A DNA stretch of 64,000 nt from Microbacterium foliorum (lineage in GTDB: Bacteria > Actinomycetota > Actinomycetes > Actinomycetales > Microbacteriaceae), in assembly GCF_006385575.1 (NCBI RefSeq), contig NZ_CP041040.1, positions 3,100,001 to 3,164,000 on the forward strand, given 5' to 3'. The notes under the pieces were generated by a model. It was given only the letters and a program-made list of their open reading frames with translations. It made no database searches and was not told the origin of the DNA. The position numbers and the translations under genes are program-made. Each line of letters opens with the position of its first letter. The first letter of the stretch is position 1. Of the stretch, positions 1-8,033 are shown one piece after another.

Positions 1-1
1 C

Positions 2-292
2 GTGCGCCCGGCGTTGCTCGCTCTGCAGGGGCGCGAACCGGTGCAACGCCCGGTGCTTCGTCTCGCGACCACAGCCGGGTGGCGCAGCCCGGCCCGACGA
101 CAGCAGTATGTGCCGGTGGCTGTCGACCGATCCGACCCCGCCGCATGGTCGGTGCGCCCGGCAGCCGCCGACGGATCGTCCGGCGCGCACCTCGCCGCAG
201 GACTCGCCGGAGCGGATGCCTACGCCATCGTGCCCGCCGAGGTCTCTGCCGTGGGCGCCGGAGACCTCGTCGACGTGATGCTGCTCTCGTGA
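2..292 (+). CDS. moeA: Molybdopterin molybdenumtransferase MoeA, C-terminal end (partial)
   Basis: This is the 3' end of a gene that runs off the left edge; its reading frame is open from base 2 to the TGA at 290-292. MoeA inserts molybdate into adenylylated molybdopterin in the cytoplasm to make molybdenum cofactor. The visible 96 residues match the MoeA C-terminal beta-barrel domain, which in the family has a GSHxLxxLAxADA pattern followed by a V-P-x-x-V-xx-V-x-A-G-D motif; here GAHLAAGLAGADAYAIVPAEV then AVGAGDLVDVMLL. The stop overlaps the GTG start of mobA by four bases, so the genes are probably translationally coupled. The call rests only on the C-terminal domain. Confidence 0.8.
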   Translation: MRPALLALQGREPVQRPVLRLATTAGWRSPARRQQYVPVAVDRSDPAAWSVRPAAADGSSGAHLAAGLAGADAYAIVPAEVSAVGAGDLVDVMLLS

Positions 293-972
293 CCTCGACC
301 AACGCAGCAATCGCGGCAAGCGCAGAAAACGCAGCCAACGCGGCAACCCCCGGTACCGCAGCGATCATCCTCGCCGGCGGGCGGGCATCGCGACTCGACG
401 GCGCCGCCAAGCCGCTGCTCGAGGTCGCTGGCCGCACGCTGCTCGATCGGGCCATCGCGGCCGTCGCAGGCTGCGACCCGATCGTCGTGGGCCCGCCGGT
501 GCCCGTGCACGGCGAGGTCGCCTGGACTCGCGAGGCCCCCGAGTTCGGCGGTCCGGTCGCCGGCATCGCTGCCGGGCTCGCGAACGCCGAGAGCGACGAA
601 GTCTTCGTGCTGGCGGCCGATCTGCCCAACGCCGAAGAGGCGGTCGCGCTGCTGCGTCGGCATCCGCCCCTCGCCAGCGGCGAAGACGGCATCTGCCTGG
701 CCGACGGCTCCGGACGGATGCAGTGGCTGATCGGTCTCTATCGCACCGACGTGCTGCGCAGGGCTGTCGCTGCCCTGCCCGACGGCGGCCGCGATGCCTC
801 GATCCGGTCACTGCTCGCGGGCCTCGCCGTCACCGCGGTGCCGGCAGGAGACCTGGCGACGGACGTCGACACGTGGGACGATCTCGAACGTGCCCGCGCA
901 ACGGCGCAGACACCCAGCGCAACGGCGCAGACACCCCCGCGCGGCAACGCACCGGACGAGGAGACGACATGA
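289..972 (+). CDS. mobA: Molybdenum cofactor guanylyltransferase MobA-like protein
   Basis: MobA-type enzymes transfer GMP from GTP to molybdopterin to form the guanine dinucleotide cofactor. The nucleotide-binding loop LAGGRASRL lies at residues 28-36 and a lysine follows at 41, matching the family pattern LAGGxxxRMGxxK with Asp replaced near the Lys. A metal-binding type loop (AADLPN) lies near residue 105. The GTG at 289 was chosen because it overlaps the moeA stop as GTGA and leaves a short Ala-rich leader before the domain; upstream in-frame starts would lie deep inside moeA. The 227-residue length suits the family. The Ala/Thr-rich leader and the Gln-Thr-Pro-rich tail are poorly conserved in look. 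A general NTP-transferase role cannot be excluded. Confidence 0.85.
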   Translation: MTSTNAAIAASAENAANAATPGTAAIILAGGRASRLDGAAKPLLEVAGRTLLDRAIAAVAGCDPIVVGPPVPVHGEVAWTREAPEFGGPVAGIAAGLANAESDEVFVLAADLPNAEEAVALLRRHPPLASGEDGICLADGSGRMQWLIGLYRTDVLRRAVAALPDGGRDASIRSLLAGLAVTAVPAGDLATDVDTWDDLERARATAQTPSATAQTPPRGNAPDEETT

Positions 973-1253
973 CCGACAAGCCGCAGCATCTTCCGGTCGA
1001 GGCCCTCGACGACTGGACCGCCGCCGCCTCCACCGCCCTCGGGATCGACCGTGAGTCGGTCGACATCGGGCTGCTCCTCGATCTCGCCCGCGACGTCGCG
1101 CACGGCGTCGCCCGTCCGGCTGCCCCGCTCAGCGCCTACCTCGCCGGCCTCGCCGCAGGGCGCGCAGGCGGCAGCCGCGAGGACACCGCCGCGGCGGTCG
1201 CCACGATCACCGCACTGGCGGCATCCTGGCGCGCCGACGACGACGAGTCCTGA
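969..1253 (+). CDS. DUF6457 domain-containing protein, molybdopterin cluster
   Basis: This small acidic, Ala-rich protein of 94 residues is of a type (DUF6457) that in actinobacteria sits beside moeA/mobA. Its ATG overlaps the mobA stop as ATGA, so it is the third gene of the operon. It has no membrane segment and no obvious catalytic motif. A W-x-x-A-x-x-x-L start followed by helical stretches (LLLDLARDVAHGVARPAAPLSAYLAG) is the family's visible signature. Its job is unknown; the linkage suggests a helper role in cofactor assembly or in delivery to a molybdoenzyme such as formate dehydrogenase, which is an inference. Confidence 0.75.
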   Translation: MTDKPQHLPVEALDDWTAAASTALGIDRESVDIGLLLDLARDVAHGVARPAAPLSAYLAGLAAGRAGGSREDTAAAVATITALAASWRADDDES

Positions 1254-1315
1254 ACTTCTCATCGCCGCCCTCCCCGGTGTGATCGGGAACGACCGCGGCC
1301 GGGCCAGAGTCGGTC

Positions 1316-2266
1316 TCAGTCTTCGGGTTCGCCCGAGAGGATGCCGCGCAGCCAGTCGCGCGCCTCGACGAACACGTCGTCGTCGTAGCGGTCGGGGTAC
1401 TGCACGATCTGCCGATCGGCCCGCGGGTACGACCCGAGGAAGACCACGCGTGGGCTGAACCGACGGATGCCGAGCAGGGCGTCGGCCATGCGCTCGTGCT
1501 CGATATGCCCGTCGGCGTCGATCACGAACCGGTAGCGGCCGAGCTCGTCTCCGATGGGGCGCGACTGGATGAGCGAGAGGTTGATGCCGCGGGTCGAGAA
1601 CTGCTCGAGCATCTCGAGGAGAGAGCCGGGGTGATCGTTGGGGAGTTCGACGATCAGCGACGTCTTGTCCGCGCCGGTCGGGGCCGGGGCGGAGGTGGTG
1701 CGGGTGACGAGCACGAAGCGGGTGACGGCCTGGGCGTTGTCGCCGATGCCCTCGGCCAGCACGTCGACGTCGAGGTGCTTCACGACGCCGGGAGCGGCGA
1801 TGGCCGCCTGCGCAGGAAGACTGCCGTCGAGCATGCCGACCGCCGATGCGACGTTGCTCGCCGCGGGCACGTGCGAGTGGGTGGGCAGATGTGCGCCGAG
1901 CCAGCCGTGGCACTGCCCGTAGGCGACGGGGTGCGCTGCGATCACCTTGACGTCCGACAGCGTGGTTCCCCGGGGAGCCACGAGCACGAAGTTGACCCGC
2001 ACCAGGTATTCGCCGATGATCCGCAGGCCGGGCAGCGTGGCCAGAGCATCCTGCGTGGTCGAGACGCCGCCCTCGATCGAGTTCTCGATCGCGATCATGG
2101 CCGCGTCACTGCGACCCTCGAGCACATCCGCGAGGGCCTCACCGACGTTGTGCACCGCACGCCATTCCTGGCCTCGCGCTTCGGCGACCTGTTCGAGCGC
2201 CGCTTCGGTGAATGTTCCGGCGGGGCCGAGATAGCTGTAGGTGCGGCGTTCAGTCACGCGTTTCAC
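1316..2266 (-). CDS. pheA: Prephenate dehydratase
   Basis: The enzyme converts prephenate to phenylpyruvate, the branch step of phenylalanine synthesis. The N-terminal domain begins YSYLGPAGTFTEAAL and holds the IENSIEGGV motif and the TRF catalytic motif (VTRFVLV, around residue 182). A C-terminal ACT regulatory domain follows (SLIVELPNDHPGSLLEML, then LIQSRPIGDELGRYRFVID), which in the family binds Phe. The 316-residue monofunctional form without a chorismate mutase domain is typical for actinobacteria. Two GTG starts are possible, at 2266 and 2257; an AAGG lies just upstream. The gene is divergent from pgm. Confidence 0.93.
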   Translation of the reverse strand: MKRVTERRTYSYLGPAGTFTEAALEQVAEARGQEWRAVHNVGEALADVLEGRSDAAMIAIENSIEGGVSTTQDALATLPGLRIIGEYLVRVNFVLVAPRGTTLSDVKVIAAHPVAYGQCHGWLGAHLPTHSHVPAASNVASAVGMLDGSLPAQAAIAAPGVVKHLDVDVLAEGIGDNAQAVTRFVLVTRTTSAPAPTGADKTSLIVELPNDHPGSLLEMLEQFSTRGINLSLIQSRPIGDELGRYRFVIDADGHIEHERMADALLGIRRFSPRVVFLGSYPRADRQIVQYPDRYDDDVFVEARDWLRGILSGEPED

Positions 2267-2328
2267 CTTAGGGCACCAGTGGGCGCCCAGAAGATGCGCG
2301 GATGCCGAGATGGGGGCAGACTGTCTGC

Positions 2329-3972
2329 ATGACGAGCCGCGCCGGCCTACCAGCCGAAGAATCCGACCTGATCGATGTCGACGAGCTGATCGCCGCTTAT
2401 TACGATCGCGTCCCCGACCCCGGCGTCGCCGCCGAGCGAGTCGCGTTCGGGACCAGCGGCCACCGCGGGTCGTCGCTCACCAAGAGCTTCAACGAGAACC
2501 ACATCCTCGCGACCACGCAGGCGATCGTCGACTACCGCGCGGCGCAGGGCATCACCGGGCCCCTCTTCCTCGGTCGTGACACGCACGCCCTGTCGCTGCC
2601 GGCCGAGCGCAGCGCCATCGAGGTGCTGGTCGCGAACGGCGTCGACCTCCGCGTCGACTCGCGCGACGCCTGGGTGCCGACACCCGCGCTCAGCCACGCG
2701 ATCCTCACCTTCAACCGCGCGCTCGCACCGGATGCTCCGGGCCGCGCCGACGGCATCGTCGTCACCCCGTCGCACAACCCGCCGCGTGACGGCGGTTTCA
2801 AGTACAACCCGCCGCACGGCGGACCGGCCGACACCGACGCGACCGGCTGGATCGCCGACCGCGCCAACGAGCTGATCGCCGGCGGTCTGGTCGACGTCAA
2901 GCGCGAGCGCTTCGCCGATGTCGACTGGGATGCTCTCCCCGGCTACGACTTCCGCGACGCCTACGTGCGCGACCTGGCGACCATCATCGACATCGACGCG
3001 ATCCGCAACGCCGGAGTGCGCATCGGCGCCGACCCGCTCGGCGGCGCCTCCGTCGAGTACTGGGCGCTCATCAAGGAGGTCTACGACCTCGACCTGACGG
3101 TCGTGAACCCCGAGGTCGACCCGACCTGGCGCTTCATGACGCTCGACTGGGACGAGAAGATCCGCATGGATCCGTCATCCCCTTCGGCAATGGCCTCGCT
3201 GGTCGCCAAGAAGGCCGACTACGACGTGCTCACCGGCAACGACGCGGATGCCGACCGCCACGGCATCGTCACCCCCGACGCCGGGCTGATGAACCCCAAC
3301 CACTACCTCGCGGTCGCGATCGACTACCTGTTCTCGCACCGCTCGGAGTGGCCGCGCGACGCCGCGATCGGCAAGACCCTCGTGTCGTCGATGATCATCG
3401 ACCGCGTCGCCGAGTCGCTCGGACGCCGCCTGCTCGAGGTGCCCGTCGGCTTCAAGTGGTTCGTGCCCGGGCTGCTCGACGGATCCGTGGCCTTCGGCGG
3501 CGAGGAGTCGGCCGGAGCGTCGTTCCTCCGCAAGGACGGTACCGTCTGGTCGACCGACAAGGACGGCATCCTGCTGTGCCTTCTCGCTGCCGAGATCATC
3601 GCCGTCACCGGCAAGACGCCGTCGGAGCGGTACGCCGAGCTGGAGCAGGCCTTCGGATCGTCGGCCTACCAGCGCGTCGACGCCCCGGCGACGCCTGCGC
3701 AGAAGTCGACGCTGAGCAAGCTGGCTCCGGATGCCGTCTCGGCGACGACCCTCGCCGGTGAGGAGATCACCGCCAAGCTGTCGCACGCGCCCGGCAACGG
3801 CGCCGCGATCGGCGGCCTCAAGGTGCAGACCGAGCACGCGTGGTTCGCGGCCCGCCCTTCCGGCACCGAAGACGTCTACAAGCTGTACGCCGAGAGCCTG
3901 CGCGGCCCCGAGCATCTCGCCGAGGTGCAGGCCGAGGCTCGTGCCGTGGTGTCGGCTGCCCTCGGCGGCTGA
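2329..3972 (+). CDS. pgm: Phosphoglucomutase (alpha-D-glucose phosphate-specific)
   Basis: This enzyme interconverts glucose 1-phosphate and glucose 6-phosphate and so links galactose and glycogen metabolism to glycolysis. The N-terminus ([17 protein letters not shown]) closely follows the E. coli Pgm pattern, and the length of 547 residues matches that family. The phosphoserine loop [17 protein letters not shown] places the catalytic Ser at about 138, the metal loop is NDADADRHG and the sugar-binding loop is GEESAG. The ATG at 2329 gives a start that aligns with known Pgm proteins; an ATG nine codons upstream is less likely. Leloir genes lie about 9 kb away in this window, a functional but not operonic partner. 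Confidence 0.95.
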   Translation: MTSRAGLPAEESDLIDVDELIAAYYDRVPDPGVAAERVAFGTSGHRGSSLTKSFNENHILATTQAIVDYRAAQGITGPLFLGRDTHALSLPAERSAIEVLVANGVDLRVDSRDAWVPTPALSHAILTFNRALAPDAPGRADGIVVTPSHNPPRDGGFKYNPPHGGPADTDATGWIADRANELIAGGLVDVKRERFADVDWDALPGYDFRDAYVRDLATIIDIDAIRNAGVRIGADPLGGASVEYWALIKEVYDLDLTVVNPEVDPTWRFMTLDWDEKIRMDPSSPSAMASLVAKKADYDVLTGNDADADRHGIVTPDAGLMNPNHYLAVAIDYLFSHRSEWPRDAAIGKTLVSSMIIDRVAESLGRRLLEVPVGFKWFVPGLLDGSVAFGGEESAGASFLRKDGTVWSTDKDGILLCLLAAEIIAVTGKTPSERYAELEQAFGSSAYQRVDAPATPAQKSTLSKLAPDAVSATTLAGEEITAKLSHAPGNGAAIGGLKVQTEHAWFAARPSGTEDVYKLYAESLRGPEHLAEVQAEARAVVSAALGG

Positions 3973-3993
3973 CCCGGCCACCTTTTCGTCTGT

Positions 3994-4030
3994 CTTCTGC
4001 CCCCGCACGCCCCCCGTGCGGGGGCAGAAG
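3994..4030 (+). terminator. Perfect 16-bp hairpin after pgm
   Basis: Bases 3994-4009 and 4015-4030 are exact reverse complements (CTTCTGCCCCCGCACG) separated by a five-C loop. It starts 22 bases after the pgm stop. There is no clear T-run downstream, so it may work as a strong hairpin rather than a classic Rho-independent terminator. Confidence 0.75.
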
Positions 4031-4065
4031 TGCATCCGGGTCACGGAGGTGCGGGAGCCGGCACG

Positions 4066-4122
4066 TGCAGGTGCAGGTGCAGGTGCCGGGTGCGGGTGCA
4101 GGTGCAGGGTGCGGGTGCCGGG
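4066..4122. repeat. GCAGGT/GCGGGT hexamer-rich low-complexity stretch
   Basis: Imperfect hexamers of the type GCAGGT, GCCGGGT and GCGGGT follow each other here. The change between six- and seven-base units breaks any reading frame, and I see no gene. It borders the palindromic element that starts at 4123. Confidence 0.7.
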
Positions 4123-4177
4123 TGCGGGGTCACTTTCACACCCGAAACGGCTGATCCCGGTGCGAAACTGACCCCGC
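4123..4177. repeat. GGGGTCA-type palindromic element
   Basis: The left arm starts TGCGGGGTCACTTTC and the right arm ends GCGAAACTGACCCCGC; they are imperfect reverse complements meeting near 4150. The same architecture (GCGGGGTCA ... TGACCCCGC with an AAACGG/CCGTTT-like centre) recurs at 4378, 4469 and in four copies between 11424 and 11846, so this is a dispersed repeat family. Its right half is also the first unit of the tandem array that follows. Confidence 0.75.
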
Positions 4178-4327
4178 CCGGCATCCGCAATGCGGAACTG
4201 ACCCCGCCTGGCATCCGCGGTGCGGAACTGACCCCGCCTGGCATCCGCGGTGCGGAACTGACCCCGCCCGGCATCCGCAATGCGGAACTGACCCCGCCCG
4301 GCATCCGCAATGCGAAACTGACCCCGC
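4148..4327. repeat. Tandem array of about six 30-bp units
   Basis: Units end with AACTGACCCCGC at 4177, 4207, 4237, 4267, 4297 and 4327, a strict 30-base period. The core unit reads GGCATCCGC(A/G)(A/G)TGCG(G/A)AACTG then ACCCCGC. The units are direct, back to back and without spacers, so it is not a CRISPR array. Units two and three share GCGG where the others have GCAA, which suggests local duplication. The unit equals the right arm of the palindromic element at 4123-4177. A 10-residue peptide repeat would result if translated, but no start with a ribosome binding site or conserved protein is seen. Confidence 0.9.
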
Positions 4328-4377
4328 CTGGCGGACGCCATGCGCAGGCCCGGTCGAACCACCCACCCATCGCGGGT

Positions 4378-4433
4378 GCGGGGTCAAAAACGCACCCGAA
4401 CCAGCGATTTCAGATGCGCTTTTGACCACCGCA
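4378..4433. repeat. GGGGTCA-type palindromic element
   Basis: The left arm begins TGCGGGGTCAAAAACGCACC and the right arm ends GATGCGCTTTTGACCACCGCA. The arms are imperfect reverse complements around 4405. Either strand gives a GC-stem followed by a short T-run inside the arm, so the element could act as a bidirectional terminator between the convergent pgm and glycerate kinase genes. Confidence 0.7.
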
Positions 4434-4468
4434 GACCGGGAGTGCGGGCCACCCGGAGTTGCACGGAC

Positions 4469-4526
4469 GTGCGTGGCCAAAGAACCAACGGACACCGCGA
4501 TTTCGGATGCGTTTTTGACCACAGCA
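4469..4526. repeat. Degenerate GGGGTCA-type palindromic element
   Basis: The left arm starts GTGCGTGGCCAAAGAACC and the right arm ends GGATGCGTTTTTGACCACAG. It matches the element at 4378-4433 with more changes in the left arm. It is the third member of the family in this gap. Confidence 0.55.
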
Positions 4527-4592
4527 GACGAGTTCGACCACCGCAGACGAGCGAGATCGGATGCTGTGCAAGGGCAGCCCCGAAGCGCGGAC

Positions 4593-4706
4593 GCGACGGA
4601 TGGGAGCGGATGCGACGGATGGGAGCGGATGCGACGGATGGGAGCGGATGCGACGGATGGGAGCGGATGCGACGGATGGGAGCGGGTGCGACAGATGGGC
4701 GGGTGC
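4593..4706. repeat. 19-bp tandem repeat, five copies plus a degenerate sixth
   Basis: The unit GCGACGGATGGGAGCGGAT begins at 4593, 4612, 4631, 4650 and 4669, with a changed sixth copy from 4688. A 19-base period does not preserve a reading frame, so it is not a peptide repeat. It ends about 17 bases before the end of the glycerate kinase gene on the other strand. Such arrays vary in copy number between strains by slippage. Confidence 0.9.
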
Positions 4707-4722
4707 GGCAGATAGCGGCAGG

Positions 4723-5823
4723 TCAGACCGACCGGGCGAGCAGCGCCCCCGCTTCGCGCAACCAGCGGGCGGGGTCGGCGAGAGCGGCATCCGACGATCC
4801 CGCGATGTCGGTGAGAGACGCGGATGCCGCGAACAGCGCCACATCGGAGTCAGCGGTGATGCGACCGGCCGCGAGCAGCACAGCGGCCCCTGCGGACGCG
4901 GCGAGGCCCGCGATGAACGAGGGCACCTTGCCGTCGCCGGACTGACCGTCGTACGACCCCTCGCCCGTGATGACGACGTCGGCGTCGGCGATCGCATCCG
5001 CGAGTCCGATGAGCTCTGCCACCTCGGCGGCTCCGGGAGCCAGCGTCGCTCCCCACACGACGAGCGCACCGCCCGTGCCACCGGCGGCTCCCGTGCCGGG
5101 CAGCGCGGGGTCGAGGCCGAGCATCTCGGCGAGACGCGCGAGCGCGGCATCCACGTGCGTGATGTCGTCGCCGGAGAGCCCCTTCTGCGGCCCGAACACC
5201 GCCGCGGCACCCCGTGGGCCGACGAGCGGGTTGGTGACGTCGGTGAGCACGCGCACCTGAGGCGCGGTGCGCAGCGCGCTGAGGTCGACGGATGCGATGT
5301 CGGCGAGTCCGCGCGCACCGCTGGCGACCGGCTCACCCGCGGCATCGAGGAATCGCGCGCCGAGCGCTGACAGCATCCCGGTGCCGCCGTCGGTCGACGC
5401 GCTCGATCCGATGCCGACCACCAGTCGTGTGACGCCGTGGTCGAGGGCGGCGGCGATCGCCTGGCCGAAGCCGGTGGTGTCGGCGTCCCACGGGCGCAGC
5501 TCGTCGAGCAGTTCGATGCCCGAGGTCGAGGCGAGGTCGACGACGCCGGTGCCTCCGGGAGAACCGGCGGAGACGGGCAGCAGCAACCAGCTGGTCTCGA
5601 GCGGCACGCCCGCGGGACCATCGACGACGACCGGCATCCGTCGCGCCCCAGGCACGGCCGCGGCGAACGCGGCCACTGTGCCCTCGCCGCCGTCTGCCAT
5701 CGGGCGATACACGAACGTCGCGGAGGGATCGACTGACGACCAGCCGTCGGCGAGCGATGCCGCAGCATCCGCCGCGGTGATCGTGCCCTTGAAGCTGTCG
5801 GGCGCCAGCACGACCCGGGTCAT
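4723..5823 (-). CDS. glxK: Glycerate kinase (GlxK family), first copy
   Basis: The enzyme phosphorylates D-glycerate, in this bacterial family usually to 2-phosphoglycerate, and feeds it into lower glycolysis. The sequence opens VVLAPDSFKGTITAADAA, the hallmark of the family, and has the ADGGEGT loop, the GIGSSASTDGGTGMLSALG core motif near residue 135, FGPQKG and the VITGEGSYDGQS motif. The length of 366 residues is normal. The ATG overlaps the stop of the upstream LacI gene by four bases, so regulator and enzyme share a transcript. A second copy in a tartrate context lies at 45476-46618. Here the partner genes suggest glycerate arises from a sugar or sugar acid. Confidence 0.92.
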   Translation of the reverse strand: MTRVVLAPDSFKGTITAADAAASLADGWSSVDPSATFVYRPMADGGEGTVAAFAAAVPGARRMPVVVDGPAGVPLETSWLLLPVSAGSPGGTGVVDLASTSGIELLDELRPWDADTTGFGQAIAAALDHGVTRLVVGIGSSASTDGGTGMLSALGARFLDAAGEPVASGARGLADIASVDLSALRTAPQVRVLTDVTNPLVGPRGAAAVFGPQKGLSGDDITHVDAALARLAEMLGLDPALPGTGAAGGTGGALVVWGATLAPGAAEVAELIGLADAIADADVVITGEGSYDGQSGDGKVPSFIAGLAASAGAAVLLAAGRITADSDVALFAASASLTDIAGSSDAALADPARWLREAGALLARSV

Positions 5824-6878
5824 CGGGCGATACTCGGTGTGCTCGCCCGCACGATGACCTCGAGCGGCAGCGCCGCCTGCTGCCAGTCGGCGTCGACCGT
5901 CGCGCGGAACGCCTGGTATCCGACCTCGCTCAGCGGCACGCGCACCGTGGTGAGCGCCGGGGTGACGTCGCTCGACGACGGCACATCGTCGAAACCGCAG
6001 ACCGCGATGTCGGAGCCGATCTCTCGACCCGCGTCGCGGATCGCCGACATCGCGCCGATCGCGACGACATCGCTCATGCCGAACACGAGGGTGCCCGGCT
6101 CGACGCCCTCGGCGAGCGCCGCCGACATCGCCTGCACACCCGATTCGCGGCGGAAGTCGCCTCGGATCAGCAAATCGATCGATCCTCCACCTGACTCGAA
6201 GCCCGCCCGGAATCCGGCGAGACGCTCGTCTGAGGTGAGCACCCCTTCGGCCGCGCCGATCGCGATCGCCGAGCGATAGCCGAGCGACGCCATGCGGCGG
6301 CCCAGTGCCTCGGCACCGGCGCGGTTGTCGATCTCGACGTGCCGGTTCTCTGCACTGCCGGCCCCGAACGTGACCACCTGCCCGCCGAACCGGGCGTACT
6401 CGGCCAGCTCACGCGAGGTGTCGGAGTCGGTCGGCTCGTTGGTGCGAGAGGCGGCGAGGATCAGGCCCTGAGGTCGCTGTCCGCGCAGCGCTCGCACGAT
6501 GCGCGCCTCGCGGGCCGGGTCGCGCTCGGTGATCGCGATCGTGACGACGAGACCCTGCTCGTCGGCTCCGCGGGCGACGCCGGCGGCGATGAGGCCGAAG
6601 TACGGGTCGGCGATGTCGGCGACGAGCAGTGCGATCACGGGCGAGCTGCCGCGAGCTGTGGCCTGTGCAGACGCGTTCGCCGTGTAGCCCAGCTCGGCCG
6701 CCGCCTGCTCGACGCGCTCACGGAAGGACTCGGCGACCTTGCGCTCGGATCCGTTGAGAACACGGGATGCCGTGGCGAGCGAGACCCCGGCCTCACGGGC
6801 CACGTCGTGCAGGGTCGGGGCTGCGCCTCGCGAATGCCGCGGCTGACGCACCCGGGAAGGGCTTTCCTGCTGACTCAT
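5820..6878 (-). CDS. LacI-family transcriptional regulator
   Basis: The N-terminal helix-turn-helix and hinge are at residues 21-80 (TLHDVAREAGVSLATASRVLNG). A periplasmic-binding-protein-like sensor domain follows (VIALLVADIADPYFGLIAAGVARGA, VCGFDDVPSSSDVTPALTTV). The length of 352 residues is normal for the family. A 20-residue basic leader (MSQQESPSRVRQPRHSRGAA) precedes the HTH. It is co-transcribed with the glycerate kinase downstream and lies 84 bases after the TIM-barrel gene, so it probably controls this sugar-acid cluster. I see no clear operator in the short gap upstream. The effector is not evident. Confidence 0.9.
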   Translation of the reverse strand: MSQQESPSRVRQPRHSRGAAPTLHDVAREAGVSLATASRVLNGSERKVAESFRERVEQAAAELGYTANASAQATARGSSPVIALLVADIADPYFGLIAAGVARGADEQGLVVTIAITERDPAREARIVRALRGQRPQGLILAASRTNEPTDSDTSRELAEYARFGGQVVTFGAGSAENRHVEIDNRAGAEALGRRMASLGYRSAIAIGAAEGVLTSDERLAGFRAGFESGGGSIDLLIRGDFRRESGVQAMSAALAEGVEPGTLVFGMSDVVAIGAMSAIRDAGREIGSDIAVCGFDDVPSSSDVTPALTTVRVPLSEVGYQAFRATVDADWQQAALPLEVIVRASTPSIAR

Positions 6879-6962
6879 GCCCTGAGCTTACTGCGCGGTA
6901 CGGGCGGCGCCTGGGATCCTCCGGGGGCCGCGGCATCCTGAGTCCTGCGGAGCATGACGACG

Positions 6963-7721
6963 CTAGAGCGAGAGGTACGAGCGGAGAGTGGCGGCCTCGC
7001 CGCGCAGCATCGCCGGGTCGTCGCCGGGCACGAACTCGAGCAGCGCGTCTCTCGGCGGGGTGGGCGCAGACTGCGCCTCTCCGAAGAACCGGGTCCAGAG
7101 GGCATCGCGTGCCCGCAGCGGAAGCCTCTCGTGGTCGGGCCACCACGAGAACACGTGCGCGGCGGTCACGTGGTCGGCGATCGCACGGTACTCGTCGAGC
7201 ACCGTCTCGACCGCGGCACCGACAGTGGGCTGCCAGTAGGTGCTGAGCGTCGGCCTCGCGACCTCGGTGAGCACCCGGAGGGTCGTCGGCGCGGTGTCGG
7301 CGAGCGTGCCCGAGTGGAACTCGAGCGCGAGGGAGATGCCTCGGGCGTTCGCCTCGTCGACGGCATCCTGCAGTCGCGCGATCGTCGACGCCCAGTCCTG
7401 CGGTGCGGCCCCGTCGGATCCGATCGATCCCGCCCAGACGCGCACACGGTCGACACCGAGAGCCTCGGCTGTGTCGAGCACAGGGGTGATCGACTCATCG
7501 GTGCCGGCGCGGAAATACGAACCGTAGGAGCACGACACGAGCCCGGCATCCGACATCAGCCCTGACACCCTCGCCGCCTGATCGACGTCACCGGCCGGCA
7601 CGTGCGTGTCGGCGCCCCACTCGATGACATCGAGCCGTGCTTCTGCTGCGAGCTCGACGACTTGTTCGGCGCTCAGCGCCCGGAACGTCACCGAGCAGAG
7701 TCCTGGGCGGATCTTCGTCAT
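6963..7721 (-). CDS. Sugar phosphate isomerase/epimerase-type TIM barrel protein
   Basis: This 252-residue protein belongs to the xylose isomerase-like TIM barrel superfamily (AP endonuclease family 2 fold). Visible signs are the start PGLCSVTFRALSAEQVVELAAEARLDVIEWGAD, the strand-ending LALEFHSGTLADT with its Glu metal ligand, and HVFSWW near the C-terminus. Members isomerise, epimerise or dehydrate sugars and keto-sugars with a divalent metal. Its neighbours (LacI, glycerate kinase, Gfo/Idh dehydrogenase, a second barrel protein) support a role in sugar or polyol catabolism. The substrate cannot be told from the sequence. Confidence 0.8.
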   Translation of the reverse strand: MTKIRPGLCSVTFRALSAEQVVELAAEARLDVIEWGADTHVPAGDVDQAARVSGLMSDAGLVSCSYGSYFRAGTDESITPVLDTAEALGVDRVRVWAGSIGSDGAAPQDWASTIARLQDAVDEANARGISLALEFHSGTLADTAPTTLRVLTEVARPTLSTYWQPTVGAAVETVLDEYRAIADHVTAAHVFSWWPDHERLPLRARDALWTRFFGEAQSAPTPPRDALLEFVPGDDPAMLRGEAATLRSYLSL

Positions 7722-8033
7722 GGGTTCATCCTCTCAAGGGGCCGCGTCGGTGTCTCGGGGGTTGCGTCCGGCGGCTTGCGTCATGTCGGCGCCCCGGGGC
7801 CGCCTGCCCCGTGCTGTCTGCCCCGTGCCGTCTGCGGTCCCCGGTTGTTCCACGGTCGAGTCCCGTATCTTCCGACGTCGAGCCCCGTACCGTCTGCAGG
7901 ACTGAGGGACGGATGCAGGACCAGAAACCGTGTTCCGGCCCGGCATCCGTGCCCTGGTCCTGCAGACGGCACACCGGTGACACAGAGGTGGCACGCCCGC
8001 GCCGTGCAAGCCCAGACGTTGAAGTCCCGGCCG
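7722..8033. other. 312-base gene-free gap with a long palindrome
   Basis: No conserved open frame is visible. The stretch holds repeated CTGCCCCGTG(C)CGTCTGC words at about 7803-7840 and the long inverted repeat at 7890-7969. It lies between two genes on the minus strand, downstream of the 8034-8897 gene and upstream of the 6963-7721 gene, so it must hold the latter's promoter and probably the end of the former's transcript. Confidence 0.6.
7890..7969. repeat. 80-bp interrupted palindrome
   Basis: The outer arms CCGTCTGCAGGAC (7890-7902) and GTCCTGCAGACGG (7957-7969) are perfect reverse complements. Symmetry continues inward with small gaps: GGACGGATGC on the left pairs with GGCATCCGTGCC on the right, giving arms of nearly 40 bases. 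It could form a strong cruciform or RNA hairpin and end transcription from the gene at 8034-8897. It differs in sequence from the GGGGTCA family. Confidence 0.8.

Noticed and set aside
4148..4327. Possible CRISPR array
   Set aside because: The 30-base units are back to back with no spacers, and no cas gene is in the window.
4030..4425. Open frames across the tandem repeats that would encode TPPGIRNAEL-type peptides
   Set aside because: All frames on both strands stay open only because of the repeats; there is no ribosome binding site, and the adjacent 19-base array cannot keep a frame.
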